Source: Paenibacillus mucilaginosus 3016
GTDB taxonomy: Bacteria; Bacillota; Bacilli; Paenibacillales; NBRC-103111
Length of the DNA stretch: 64,000 nucleotides
Direction of reading: 5' to 3'
NCBI RefSeq assembly: GCF_000250655.1
Contig: NC_016935.1
Span: 7,210,001 to 7,274,000 of the forward strand
Below are positions 18,509 to 27,683 of the stretch, piece after piece. Both the position numbers and the translations under genes were made by a program. A model generated the notes under the pieces. It did no database searches, was not told the origin of the DNA, and saw only the letters and a list, made by a program, of their open reading frames with translations. Numbering within the stretch: position 1 is the stretch's first letter; each line of letters opens with the position of its first letter.

Positions 18509-19671
18509 TAGCTGGCATCCTCCTCGGAACCGGATTCGTAAGGATCATTATCGGAGCGGATCAGGAACAGATGATGCTCGTCGTAGAAGTCACGGACGAA
18601 CTGATACGCCTTCATGATCCGGGAGCGTCTTGGCAGACGGTCCTTCTCATCGCCGGTGTAGATTGCATTCCAATCGATGTGCGGCAGAATTTTGAGCGCA
18701 TGATCCAGCGCATATTTGTTGAACGTGCCGGTCTTCGTCACTTCGTCGTGGAAGAACATGGCGAGGGCGATCTGCAGGTTCTCGGACCAGCACAGCTCGC
18801 CTTTCTCCGGCTCCGGCAGGTACTTCAGCAGGCTTTCGAAATACAGGGAAGCGAGCTTCAGGTGCTCCTCGATCTCTTTCTCCTCGAAGTAGTAGCCGTT
18901 GTTGCGGGCGGCGGACTTCAGGCGCCCTTCGAACAGGCCGATGAGCACTTCAATCAAGAGATGGTAGGAGAACAGATACTCCGGCCCCTTGCCCCGCTCG
19001 GTGAACATGTCAACCGGAATGCGCTTCATGACCGGCGCCTCTTCAGCCAGACGCGAAGCGAGCACATGGTAGAACCGGCGCTGCTCGCGGAGCACGGCCA
19101 GGTTGCCGCCGATCTTGCGCGGAAGCTTGTTGATATCGGAGAAGAGCTGCCGCTCCTGGCGGGCGTTGATATCGAGATAGATCATCGTCGACATCGGGAA
19201 AGAGTACAGCTTGCTGAGCTTCGCGCTGATCTCTTCCATCCGGTCGTATTCACGCCGGTCCTTGGCCCGCGCCATGGCGCTCTGCAGCGTCTCCATCAGG
19301 CGGCGGAAGGCGGCCAGACGGTGCTGTCCGTCCACGACGTAGAGCTTCTCGATCGCCTGCAGGCGGTATACCTTGGCCGAGTTGTCATACTCGCCGGCTC
19401 CGCGGGCCGACAGGATGATGCCCGGGAAGTAGATGCCCTGCCCGTGGTCCAGATAGAGCATGATGTAGTCCATCATCTTCGAGAGGTTCTGAGGGACGAT
19501 CGCGCGCTGTACTTCCAAGTCCACCTCGTAAATGGCAAACAGCTTGCTCATGGGAAGCGTGGTGGAAAGCGTCGTTTGTCCGAACGTGCGCGATTTCACG
19601 CCGGGAATTTCTATATAAGATGACGCTTTCTGCTCTGCCAGCAGTTCCGACAGAGATGAAATTTGATCCAT
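18508..19671 (-). CDS. DGQHR-domain (DndB-like) protein, first of a tandem pair
   Basis: 387 residues with LYVVDGQHRLAAFRRLMETL near residue 112 and LDINARQERQLFSDINKLPR near 180, both diagnostic of DGQHR/DndB proteins. It shares architecture with the downstream gene but is clearly diverged, so this is an old duplication forming a two-gene operon. GGAGG precedes the ATG at 19671, and a TATAAT (19748-19753 on the minus strand) may be part of the promoter. No phosphorothioation enzymes in the window. Confidence 0.82.
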   Translation of the reverse strand: MDQISSLSELLAEQKASSYIEIPGVKSRTFGQTTLSTTLPMSKLFAIYEVDLEVQRAIVPQNLSKMMDYIMLYLDHGQGIYFPGIILSARGAGEYDNSAKVYRLQAIEKLYVVDGQHRLAAFRRLMETLQSAMARAKDRREYDRMEEISAKLSKLYSFPMSTMIYLDINARQERQLFSDINKLPRKIGGNLAVLREQRRFYHVLASRLAEEAPVMKRIPVDMFTERGKGPEYLFSYHLLIEVLIGLFEGRLKSAARNNGYYFEEKEIEEHLKLASLYFESLLKYLPEPEKGELCWSENLQIALAMFFHDEVTKTGTFNKYALDHALKILPHIDWNAIYTGDEKDRLPRRSRIMKAYQFVRDFYDEHHLFLIRSDNDPYESGSEEDAS

Positions 19672-19842
19672 AACCGGTTCCTCCTTGGCTCATCTCACAG
19701 TGAGGCAATATTGATCTATTTTACTATAATAGGTTCATATAGTTCCATTATACACCGATTAAAGCCGAAACATTCAGGAGGAAACGGGAAAAAGCCGATT
19801 TTTTCCTGAAAAACTCAGGAAATCCGCCCTCTCCCCCGGACC

Positions 19843-20481
19843 TTACCGCAGCTTCGTCTTCTGCTGGAGCTGCAGGAAGCGGTCCACCGCCTGCGCGCGG
19901 GAGCGGACGCCGAATTTATCGTAGATGCGCCTCAGGTAGTTATCCACCGAACGCTTGCTCATCTGGATGTCCCGGGCGATCTGCTCATTGGTCGCGCCTG
20001 CGATCACCATCGTCATGATATACACTTCATCCTCGGTCAGGGGCTGGGCTTCCTCCGGGTCTGACGTAAAGCGGATCCGGCGGAAATAATCCTGCGGCAG
20101 CAGGGTCTGCCCGTGAATCACCGCGCTCACCATCAGCTTGATGACCTCGGGGCTCGACTCCTTGCTGAGGATGCCGCTCACGCCGATCTGGATGAAGTGC
20201 GTGTAGAGCTCCGAAACATCGACGCCCGTAAAAATAATGATATGCACGGACGGGTACTTCTCCTTGATCTCGGAGGCGAGCCCGTCGCCGAGCCGGTCCG
20301 GAAGATGGAAGTCGAGGAGCACCACATCGGGCAGCTCGCTGGCGATAAGCTCAAGACATCCGGCACCGGTGCCGGCAATGCCGATGACCTGTACATTCTC
20401 CAGGCCCCGCACGAGATCTGCGGTGGCCTGCGCTATCAGCGGGTGATCGTCCACAATCAGGACTTTTTTCGTGTAGTTCAT
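19843..20481 (-). CDS. NarL/ComA-type response regulator
   Basis: 212 residues: a receiver domain (5-125; VLIVDDHP, phospho-acceptor Asp in VVLLDFHLPD, FTGVD) and a LuxR-type HTH (145-210; TEDEVYIMTMVIAGATNEQI, SKRSVDNYLRRIYDKFGVRS). The ATG overlaps the kinase stop (ATGA), so the upstream histidine kinase is its partner. Organisation and kinase topology recall ComP-ComA, but orthology is not proven. Confidence 0.9.
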   Translation of the reverse strand: MNYTKKVLIVDDHPLIAQATADLVRGLENVQVIGIAGTGAGCLELIASELPDVVLLDFHLPDRLGDGLASEIKEKYPSVHIIIFTGVDVSELYTHFIQIGVSGILSKESSPEVIKLMVSAVIHGQTLLPQDYFRRIRFTSDPEEAQPLTEDEVYIMTMVIAGATNEQIARDIQMSKRSVDNYLRRIYDKFGVRSRAQAVDRFLQLQQKTKLR

Positions 20482-22388
20482 ACGGCATGTACCTCTTTCA
20501 CGGGAATCTGTATCGTAACCTGCACGCCGTGCCCCGGGGAAGAGACCAGCTCGAAGGAGCCTTCCAGCAGCAGAACACGGCTGCGCATCTGCAGCAGACC
20601 GAGGCCCGGGGAGGAGATGCCTCCCAGGCCGGCCCGCTCCGCTGCGGCGTCCGGGTCGAAGCCCGAGCCGTCATCGGTATAATGGAGGCGGACCTTCCCA
20701 GGCTCCGCCGCCGACAGCTCGACGGCGATCCGGGAAGCGTCCGCGTGCTTGCGGGCATTGTTCAGGAGCTCCTGGACGAGACGGAACAGCTGCCGCTTCG
20801 TCTCGGACGGAAGCTGCTCGAGCCTTGCGGCCTCCTCCGCCCGGAACTCGATCTCCGCCTCCTGCATGCCCTGCTCGAGCCCGGCGAGCTTCTGCAGCGC
20901 CCCGGTCAGGCCGAGATGCTGCAGCTGCAGCGGGCTCAGCTCGAAGAGCGTCTGCCGCAGGTTCTCGTTCATGAGCTCGAGATGGCCGGCGGCGCTGGCG
21001 GCCAGACGCGCCTCCTCCGAGCCCTCGGGCAGGCGCTCGAGCAGCGGCAGCAGCCGGCTGCGGACGTAGATCAGATCCTGCGCGGTCGTGTCGTGCAGGT
21101 CCGAGGCGAAGCGCAGACGCTCGCGCTCCTGCCCGTCGATCAGCGCCCGGCGCAGCCAGCCGAACTTCACCTCATGCGGCATGCGGGCCGCCAGCTCATG
21201 CAGCCGGAGCGACAAGCCCCGCGCCAGAATGACGTTCTCCAGCGCGAAGCGCAGGGAAGAGAGCAGCAGCGCCAGCCGTTCTCCTTCTTCCCTGCCGAGC
21301 GCCTGCTCCTTCACCGGCCCCTTCAGGATCAGGTAGCCGGTGACGGGCTCGTCCATCATGATGACCTGCCGGAGATAACCGGCCCTCTCCTCTTCCGCAG
21401 CCCTTCGGGCCTCCGGCCCTTCCATCCCTTCCTCGATGCTCTCCAGCGCGGACTCCGTCCGGCCTTCCCCATAGCGGAGCACCACAGCGGCCGCTCCCCC
21501 GAGAAGTCCGGCAATCCCCCTCAGCAGAGGCTTCACGACGCTCAGTCCCCCCGCCTCCTCCCTGGAGGCGCCGGCCGAGTCGAACGCCAGCAGGGCTTCC
21601 TCCAGCGTTCCGCCGGACGGAGCTTCGGTTACTGCGTCTGCTTCCGCTTCTGCGGCCTGTTCGGACGCTGCCGGAGTCCCCGGCCTTCTCCGCAGGAGCA
21701 GGATGAGCAGCAGCGTAAGGGAACACCAGCCCGACAGCAGCGGGTGAACTCCGTATGCGCCGGTCAGGAGCAGAGGCAGGAGACTGAGCAGCAAGGGGGG
21801 AGCCAGAAGGGCGGCAGCGGTCCAGACGGCGGAGAGCGCCGGATCTCTTAGGGGACTGCGCTGCAGGGGCAGGGCGGATGGAGCAGGAAGACGGATCAAC
21901 GCCAGGACAAGGGGCGCCGTTCCTCCAAGCAAAAGCACGGCGCCCCCCCAGTCATCGTACTTGACGGCAGCGGATGCGGGGCCCGGCGGAAACGCCAGCA
22001 GACGCCCCGCGCCGAGCAGAAACCAGGCGGCCAGAAACACCGCCAGGCGGGCACGCGGGAGAGCCGCCGGGCGGGAAACGCCGGCCTTCTCGGACGCCCT
22101 GACGGCTCCCGCCGCCAGGGCCGCCAGCAGCGGCAGCGTGAACAGGACGGCGGCCGTCCCGCCCCCCGCAGCGGGTACTTCCTCTTTCGGCCAGAAACCG
22201 CCGTGAAGACAGACGGTTCCGGCGGCGGCAAGCAGGCCGGAGAGCACGGAAGCCGCTCCGTAGGACAGGGCCGTCCTTACGGCGAGCGCAGCCCCGTAAC
22301 AGAACAGCCCTGCCAGCACAGCAGCCAGCGTGGAATCCGGAGACAGAAGCAGAGCCGAAGCGGCTCCCAGGTGTAGGACAAACAGCAT
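20478..22388 (-). CDS. ComP-like membrane sensor histidine kinase
   Basis: 636 residues. The N-terminal ~235 residues hold about seven or eight hydrophobic segments, followed by a cytosolic GAF-like linker (260-400). A HisKA_3 dimerisation domain contains the phospho-accepting His in FASDLHDTTAQDLIYV (about residue 430). The HATPase domain has LVQELLNNARKHA, DDGSGFD and GLGLLQMRSR. A polytopic sensor plus HisKA_3 is the ComP layout, a quorum-sensing kinase in Bacillus, but no comX-like pheromone gene was found upstream. Start 22388 is bounded by an in-frame TAA nearby; the ribosome binding site is weak. Confidence 0.85.
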   Translation of the reverse strand: MLFVLHLGAASALLLSPDSTLAAVLAGLFCYGAALAVRTALSYGAASVLSGLLAAAGTVCLHGGFWPKEEVPAAGGGTAAVLFTLPLLAALAAGAVRASEKAGVSRPAALPRARLAVFLAAWFLLGAGRLLAFPPGPASAAVKYDDWGGAVLLLGGTAPLVLALIRLPAPSALPLQRSPLRDPALSAVWTAAALLAPPLLLSLLPLLLTGAYGVHPLLSGWCSLTLLLILLLRRRPGTPAASEQAAEAEADAVTEAPSGGTLEEALLAFDSAGASREEAGGLSVVKPLLRGIAGLLGGAAAVVLRYGEGRTESALESIEEGMEGPEARRAAEEERAGYLRQVIMMDEPVTGYLILKGPVKEQALGREEGERLALLLSSLRFALENVILARGLSLRLHELAARMPHEVKFGWLRRALIDGQERERLRFASDLHDTTAQDLIYVRSRLLPLLERLPEGSEEARLAASAAGHLELMNENLRQTLFELSPLQLQHLGLTGALQKLAGLEQGMQEAEIEFRAEEAARLEQLPSETKRQLFRLVQELLNNARKHADASRIAVELSAAEPGKVRLHYTDDGSGFDPDAAAERAGLGGISSPGLGLLQMRSRVLLLEGSFELVSSPGHGVQVTIQIPVKEVHAV

Positions 22389-22488
22389 GGGCGTACACCA
22401 TGTGCACCCTTAAATATTCTCATTCGACCTCCGGATGACCCTGCGTTTCTTGCGCATAGATGCACTTTTTTGATGTTATTTTGCACAA

Positions 22489-22514
22489 GAAACGTTTCGT
22501 TTTTAATTATAGCA
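22489..22514 (-). promoter_or_regulatory. Extended -10 promoter and palindrome upstream of the kinase-regulator pair
   Basis: On the minus strand TGCTATAAT (22506-22514) is an extended -10. The perfect palindrome GAAACGTTTC (22489-22498) sits at the expected transcription start, a position suited to repression or autoregulation. The leader would be about 110 bases. Confidence 0.5.
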
Positions 22515-23007
22515 TGTGACCGTGGCCTTTAATACTAAGAAACTCTTAATCTCCAGCACGCATCCGCCGGTGAAAAGACCTCTCTGCGGCGGAAGTTGGC
22601 CGGACTCGAAAGCCGGGCAGTCCTGCGGGGCTGAAGCGCTTTTCCCCGCCGGTTTACCAAGGCCTGAAGGCAGCGCGGAGGTACGGAAGCGAGCTCCCGA
22701 GTAAGCGTTTCCACATATTGGGATTACTTACAAATCAAAGCGGTAATGAACACTGATCCCTGGTTACAACGATATATTTCACATTTGTATTCAACATCCT
22801 TCATCTCATGTCCTGCTTGGGAGAACACGGATTGTTCCGCTTCTTCTCCCCTACCATTCCCCACATTCCTCTCCGCCAAATCATTCGGAGGAACGTACGG
22901 CAGTAAGTCCGCACGGGAGGCCCCTTCCCGATGAGTCCTTGCGGCTCCGCCCCTGACGGCCCGCTGTCCCTTCAGGTGCCGGCTGCGTTCGCTTTCCCAT
23001 CCAAATC
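22515..23007. other. Intergenic region without a convincing gene
   Basis: Short open frames exist (for example 22746-22934 plus and 22724-23014 minus), but neither has a good ribosome binding site or recognisable product. GC-rich complementary segments at 22560-22700 could fold but match no RNA class I know. Confidence 0.5.
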
Positions 23008-23036
23008 TTGACAACCGATGCTTGCCATTCTACTAT
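23008..23036 (+). promoter_or_regulatory. Sigma-A promoter of the 23112-23714 gene
   Basis: TTGACA (23008-23013), exactly 17 bp, TACTAT (23031-23036), about 75 bases before the start codon. Confidence 0.7.
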
Positions 23037-23111
23037 AAAATACACAGCAAACGTACGTTCGAGAAAGCTCGATGGTCCCCGTAATCCATCAGTAATGGAG
23101 GATGAAACCTT

Positions 23112-23714
23112 ATGGTCAACGGAATCAAGTATCCCCGTCTGGAGGCAGCCTCCGGCCGGACTCCCGAGGATTGGCTCGGACTGCTGCACGAATCCGGTGC
23201 CGGCCACGGCACTGCGGATGACATCACCGCCTGGCTGCAGGGGGAGTACGGTCTTGCCCCCGCCTGGAGTGAGGTGGTCGCCGCCGCTTACCTTCACCGG
23301 TACAAGGGCATCCGCCCTGTCGGTCTGACCGCCCAAACCGGATATCAAATCGGCGTGCGCCGGACCGTTGCCTCCTCCCCGGAGCCGCTGTGGGACCTGC
23401 TCACTTCCTCCCGCGGCCTGCCCTTGTGGCTCGGTGAGACGGACGCGCTGCCTCTCGTGCCACGGGCTGCCTATGCGGCCGGGGATGGCCTCAGCGGAGA
23501 ACTGCGGGTCGTGAAGCCGCCGGTGCAGCTGCGCATGACTTACCTCCGTGCGGACTGGCCTCGGCCTTCGACCCTCCAGGTCCGGCTCCTCGCCGCAGCC
23601 GGGGGACGGACGACCCTCAGCTTCCATCAGGAAAACCTCCCTGACCTGTTCGTACGGGAAGAGATGCGCCAGCAGTGGGATCAGGCAGCGGCAGGGCTGG
23701 AGGCCTTGCTCTAG
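23112..23714 (+). CDS. DUF4287 plus SRPBCC/AHSA1-like domain protein
   Basis: 200 residues. The N-terminal ~65 residues (RTPEDWLGLLHESGAGHGTA, ITAWLQGEYGLAPAWSEVVA) match the small helical DUF4287-type module. The rest (75-200) resembles an AHSA1/SRPBCC ligand-binding domain (TVASSPEPLWDLLTSSRGLP, GGRTTLSFHQENLPD). Members of this combination are annotated as activators or polyketide-cyclase-like proteins; no catalytic function can be assigned. It has its own promoter and terminator and GGAGG upstream. Confidence 0.75.
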   Translation: MVNGIKYPRLEAASGRTPEDWLGLLHESGAGHGTADDITAWLQGEYGLAPAWSEVVAAAYLHRYKGIRPVGLTAQTGYQIGVRRTVASSPEPLWDLLTSSRGLPLWLGETDALPLVPRAAYAAGDGLSGELRVVKPPVQLRMTYLRADWPRPSTLQVRLLAAAGGRTTLSFHQENLPDLFVREEMRQQWDQAAAGLEALL

Positions 23715-23820
23715 GCAGAGGGAGGGAAGGGGCTGAGCGGCCTTTTCCGGCAGGGCGGTGAAGCTGAAGCTTTCTTATATCGTGAGAAAACTTCATATCA
23801 ACCACGGATGTACTTCTTCG

Positions 23821-23847
23821 AAAGAACCCCGGTCAGGGGTTTTTCTT
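23821..23847 (+). terminator. Terminator of the 23112-23714 gene
   Basis: Short stem aacccc (23825-23830) with ggggtt (23836-23841), followed by TTTTCTTG. Confidence 0.6.
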
Positions 23848-23992
23848 GTGAAAATGCTGTAAAGCGGCAGGATTTGGGAAGCCCCCAGCGAATATGCGAA
23901 TAGAATAGCGGATGAACGGATCCTGGCATCCGCATCCCATCTGCGCGGATTCCGCACGGTGAGCTCCATGCCCTGCAGCCGCTGAAAGGAAG

Positions 23993-25327
23993 ATGCCGCT
24001 CATGCTACCTCCTCAGGCCTCTGCCGTCGAAACGCCACGGCGCGGAGCCGCCTTGTTTCTGTCGCTGCCCATTCTGGCCTGGGCGCTGTACGATTTTGCC
24101 AACACAATCTTCACCAGCAATATTGTTACGATCTTCTTCCCGTTCTATCTGAAGGAAGCGGTCGGGGGCAGCGAAACGGCGAATCAGATCGCCGGCACCT
24201 TCATCACGTATACGAATGCGCTTTCAAGCCTGTTTCTGGTGCTGCTCTCCCCGCTGTATGGCGTATGGATCGACCGGACGGGGCGGAAAAAGGTGTACCT
24301 CGTGCCCTTCACGCTCGTCTGCGTGGTGAGCACGATGCTGATGGGCGCCGCTGCCGGTTATTGGAACACGGACCGGACGTTGGCCGGTCTGCCGCTTCCC
24401 CTGGCCGCCGTGCTGCTGCTCTTCATGATCGCCAAGTTCACGTATAATTCGGGTCTGGTCTTCTACGATGCCATGATATCGGATCTTGGGCGAGGGAAGG
24501 AGATCCCCCTGATCTCGGGCTTTGGCGTGGCCGTCGGCTATATCGGCACCCTTGTGGGTCTGTGCGTCTACCCGCTGGTCGGCGACGGCGGCTTCCACCG
24601 CTCCTTCATCCCGAGCGCCCTGCTCTTCCTGCTCTTTTCCCTGCCGCTCTTCCTATGGTACAAGGAGCCTCCGCCGAAGCCGATAGCCGGACCGAAGCCC
24701 TCCTTCTTCAGCGGCTACCGGGAGATCGCGGCGACGTTCCGGGAAGCCCGAAGCTACCGTGCGGTGTTCCTGTTCATGATCGCCTACTTCTTCTTCAACG
24801 ATGCGGTGGCGACAGCCATCACCGTCATGGGCGTCTATGCCACGGGCGTCATCGGCTTCAGCACGACGAAGTTCATCCTGCTGTACCTTGTATCCACCGT
24901 CTCGAGCATTATCGGGTCGTTCCTCTTCGGCTATGTGACCCGAAGCCTCGGGGCCAAGCATTCCGTCAGCTTAGTCGCGCTGGTCATGATTGCCTCGATC
25001 GCCCTGGCTTCGCTCGCCTTCAGCGAAGCCGTGTTCTGGGCCGCCGGCAGCCTCTACGGGGTGGCGATGGGAGCGATGTGGGTCACCTCGCGCACGATGA
25101 TCGTGGAACTGACCCCGCCGGAGCGCCGCGGCCAGTTCTTCGGCCTGTTCGCCTTCTCGGGCAAGGTGTCCTCCATCGTGGGCCCCCTGCTGTACGGCTC
25201 GATCACATGGGCCCTGGCCGATTACGGGAACATCGCCAGCCGGATCGCCCTCGGCTCGCTGCTGGTACTCGTCGTGATCGGCCTGCTGTTCCACCTGCGG
25301 GTCCCGTACGAGCGGGAGCGGGCTTAA
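23993..25327 (+). CDS. MFS transporter, UMF1 (Atg22-like) family
   Basis: 444 residues with about 12 membrane segments. The opening ILAWALYDFANTIFTSNIVT is characteristic of UMF1-family permeases, and the loop 2-3 signature reads SPLYGVWIDRTGRKK. A second-half motif FFFNDAVATAITVMGVYATG and ELTPPERRGQFFGLFAFSGK also fit. The substrate is unknown for bacterial members (amino-acid efflux in the yeast relative). Single-gene unit. Confidence 0.87.
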   Translation: MPLMLPPQASAVETPRRGAALFLSLPILAWALYDFANTIFTSNIVTIFFPFYLKEAVGGSETANQIAGTFITYTNALSSLFLVLLSPLYGVWIDRTGRKKVYLVPFTLVCVVSTMLMGAAAGYWNTDRTLAGLPLPLAAVLLLFMIAKFTYNSGLVFYDAMISDLGRGKEIPLISGFGVAVGYIGTLVGLCVYPLVGDGGFHRSFIPSALLFLLFSLPLFLWYKEPPPKPIAGPKPSFFSGYREIAATFREARSYRAVFLFMIAYFFFNDAVATAITVMGVYATGVIGFSTTKFILLYLVSTVSSIIGSFLFGYVTRSLGAKHSVSLVALVMIASIALASLAFSEAVFWAAGSLYGVAMGAMWVTSRTMIVELTPPERRGQFFGLFAFSGKVSSIVGPLLYGSITWALADYGNIASRIALGSLLVLVVIGLLFHLRVPYERERA

Positions 25328-25465
25328 AGGCCGCTGCCGGGCAGGTGCAACGGGAGCTGCGGTAGTGGGGGTGCAGGCGCTGGCTTGCTCGCACCGCGGG
25401 GCGGGCGCTGACGTTACAGGGCTGGCGGGACTTTGGCTGGCCGCACAGCGGTCAACGCTGACACC

Positions 25466-25498
25466 AAGAGGACTCCTTCACGCGGGAGTCCTCTTACT
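25466..25498 (+). terminator. Likely terminator downstream of the MFS gene
   Basis: Perfect 11-bp stem aagaggactcc (25466-25476) with ggagtcctctt (25485-25495); only a short T-rich tail follows. Confidence 0.55.
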
Positions 25499-25553
25499 TA
25501 TCGAGCAGCTGGGCTGGGCCGGGCCTCAGCGGCAGCAGCTTATCTCATGCACA

Positions 25554-25743
25554 AAATAGCGGAACTCAGATTCGCTATTTCACTCTTTGAAGCCACCGAA
25601 CCGCAATAGAGGAACTCAGATTCGTTATTTGACCGTTCGGCCGCCCATCGAGGCAGGGTGACGGCCAATAAGGCATCTGAGCTCCGTTATTATTCGGGAA
25701 ATGATGGGAAATAACCCGATAAGGCATCTGAGTTCCGCTATTT
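25554..25743. repeat. Four copies of a ~26-bp repeat, two in each orientation
   Basis: Copies at 25554-25580 and 25605-25630 (forward, core ggaactcagattcg) and 25667-25692 and 25719-25743 (reverse, core aaggcatctgag). All share AATARCGGARCTCAGATKC and end in TATT. The two forward and two reverse copies could pair into long hairpins. They lie in the 595-base gap upstream of the 25923 gene and resemble intergenic short repeats. Confidence 0.8.
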
Positions 25744-25922
25744 CGGAGGACCCCCTCAGTACCTTCTCGTATGCTGTAGACCGCGCCCTGCTCTCCCGTT
25801 CCCCCGCAATCAATCTAGCAGCTCTCCCGAATCTAGCAAATTACGCGGATCGCTCCCTCCACTTCCCCACTCCCTTCCCCTGCCGCATGCATATGCTGTT
25901 GGCAAAGGGAGGTGAACAAGCC

Positions 25923-27181
25923 ATGAATGCCAGTGAACTTCATCTTACCCTGCTCGGCAGCGGAGGCGGCGTGGCCAAGGCGGTCCTGGGTCTGCTTCAA
26001 GCGGCTGCGCAGACTCCCGGTGATCCGCTGCAGGATCTTCTGTCCCGCAGCACGCTGCATCTGGTGGATCTCCAGCAGAAGGAGCCGGGATATTACAGCA
26101 CCCTGTTCCCGAAGCTCTATCCGCGCCTGCAGCTGCATGAGTTTGACGCGATGGATACCGCACGCCTGGAGCAGCACCTGCGCACCACAGGCACCCGGCT
26201 CGTGATCGACGTTTCCTGGGCGGATACGCTGCAGATGCTGCAGTGCTGCAATCAGCTGGGTATCGCTTATGTCAACACCGCATTAGAAAATACAGCCGTA
26301 GACGAGGACGAGTCCCTTGAGGGCTTCACGCTGCTCGAGAGATACCGCCGGGTCGAAGCCGTACGCTCTACCCTGAAGGGGCTGCGGGCGATCATCGGCT
26401 CCGGCATGAATCCCGGCATTGTACAGTGGATGGCGCTCGAGCTCCGGGCCCAGGTGCCGGACGAGGAGCCGGAAGCCTGCTATATCGTGGAACGGGATAC
26501 TTCGTTCTACCGCGATCCCGCACTGGCGAAGCCGGGCACGCTCTACTCCACCTGGTCGCCCGAATGCTTCCTGGACGAAGCTATATTCAACCACCCTCTG
26601 TACGTAAGCCGGGGGATTCCGCATATTCTGCTCAGCAAGGTCTATCAGCAGGAGTTCCGGGTGGAGCTGGGGGATGTGAACTTTTACGGCCGCCTCATGC
26701 CACACGAAGAGGTCCTTACCCTGGGAAACAGGTTCAAAGGAGAGATCGGCTTCCTGTACCGGGTTAACGATGTGACGACAGCCGCCATCCGGGACCATCT
26801 GGACCGGCTCTCCGAGCTGTGGGACTGGGAGGAAAAGGTACTCGACCCCTCGGAAGCGGAGCTGGCGGGCGAGGATCTCGTCGGAGTGCTGCTCGTGTCA
26901 AAGACAAGGAGCGGTTCATGTATAATGTCATGACGCATACCGAGGTGCATCCGGCCTTCCCGACGAACGCTACCTACTACCAAGTAGCCTGCGGGGTCTA
27001 TGCGGCGCTAGCCGTCCTGCTCCGGGACACCCCGCCTGCCGGCGTGCACTACGTAGATGAGCTGTCCGAGGAGCTGCTCGCACGCTATGGAACCTATGTG
27101 CGGCAGCATATGCGCCATTTTGTGACCGGCGAGAACCCGAAGAGCAGCGGACTGCTCTTCCATCGCATGCGCGAAGGGTAA
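25923..27181 (+). pseudogene. Saccharopine dehydrogenase/homospermidine synthase-like protein, frameshifted near its 3' end
   Basis: An NAD(P)-binding oxidoreductase-like protein with GSGGGVAKAVLGLL (dinucleotide loop), LVIDVSWADTLQMLQCCNQL, YVNTALENT and GSGMNPGIVQWMALE, a pattern like homospermidine synthase and saccharopine dehydrogenase. The ATG at 25923 has GGGAGGTG before it. The first frame stops at 26933 after LVSKTRSGSCIMS. The neighbouring frame continues the expected sequence (DKERFMYNVMTHTEVHPAFP, YYQVACGVYAALAVLL) to 27181. One missing base around 26898-26902 accounts for this. Corrected length is about 419 residues. Substrate uncertain; polyamine or lysine metabolism is a guess from family. 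Confidence 0.75.
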
Positions 27182-27500
27182 GGGCGCCTTACTCGCTCCT
27201 TACGCCCATCCTCTCGCCTAATTTTCGCCCTCACTCATACCCTTCCTCTCGCCCTAATTTTCGCCCTTACTCATACCCTCACTCTCGCTACTTACTCTTG
27301 CCCTCACCCTCACTGTCGCCCTTGCTCTTCCTTGCCCTCGCCCACACTCTCGCCCTTACTCTCACCCTCACTCGCTCCCCTACTCGCCCCTTATGCCCTT
27401 GCTCTCGCCCTTGCTCTTGCCCTAACTTTCGCACATACTCTTACTCTCACTCGCGCCCTCACTCTCACTCCCGCCCTCACCCTCACTCCCGCTCCCGCCG
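27182..27500. repeat. Degenerate polypyrimidine tandem repeat
   Basis: About 310 bases of the plus strand are almost purely C/T with scattered A/G, built from degenerate units of about 12 bases such as ctcgcccttact and ctcaccctcact. Open frames through it encode only Leu/Ala/Pro/Ser/Thr repeats and are not considered genes. It lies downstream of the frameshifted gene and ahead of a terminator hairpin. Confidence 0.8.
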
Positions 27501-27622
27501 CTATTCAACCGGCGGAAATGTACGGCATGCATCCTGCCGGACGGCACTCCAAGAAGACCAACCTGCGCCTCCGGGCCGGGCAAGGAAGACAGCCTCCTCC
27601 TCCCATCAGGCAGGACAACGGG

Positions 27623-27658
27623 AACAGCCTCCCCATTGTGGGAAGGCTGTTATTTTTT
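27623..27658 (+). terminator. Terminator downstream of the polypyrimidine tract
   Basis: Stem aacagcctccc with gggaaggctgtt (one bulge), then ATTTTTT. It is oriented to end transcription from the 25923-27181 locus and faces the end of the 27684 gene. Confidence 0.75.
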
Positions 27659-27683
27659 ACACCTGTCCTGCATCATCCGCCAA

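Noticed and set aside
22560-22700. GC-rich foldable stretch considered as a riboswitch
   Set aside because: Compared by eye with c-di-GMP, cobalamin and ydaO-type motifs; conserved core bases are absent, and it lies upstream of the predicted promoter.
22724-23014. Possible small peptide or comX-like gene upstream of the ComP-like kinase
   Set aside because: No ribosome binding site, no comQ partner, and it lies beyond the kinase promoter. The Cys-containing end (YKCEIYRCNQG) does not match ComX.
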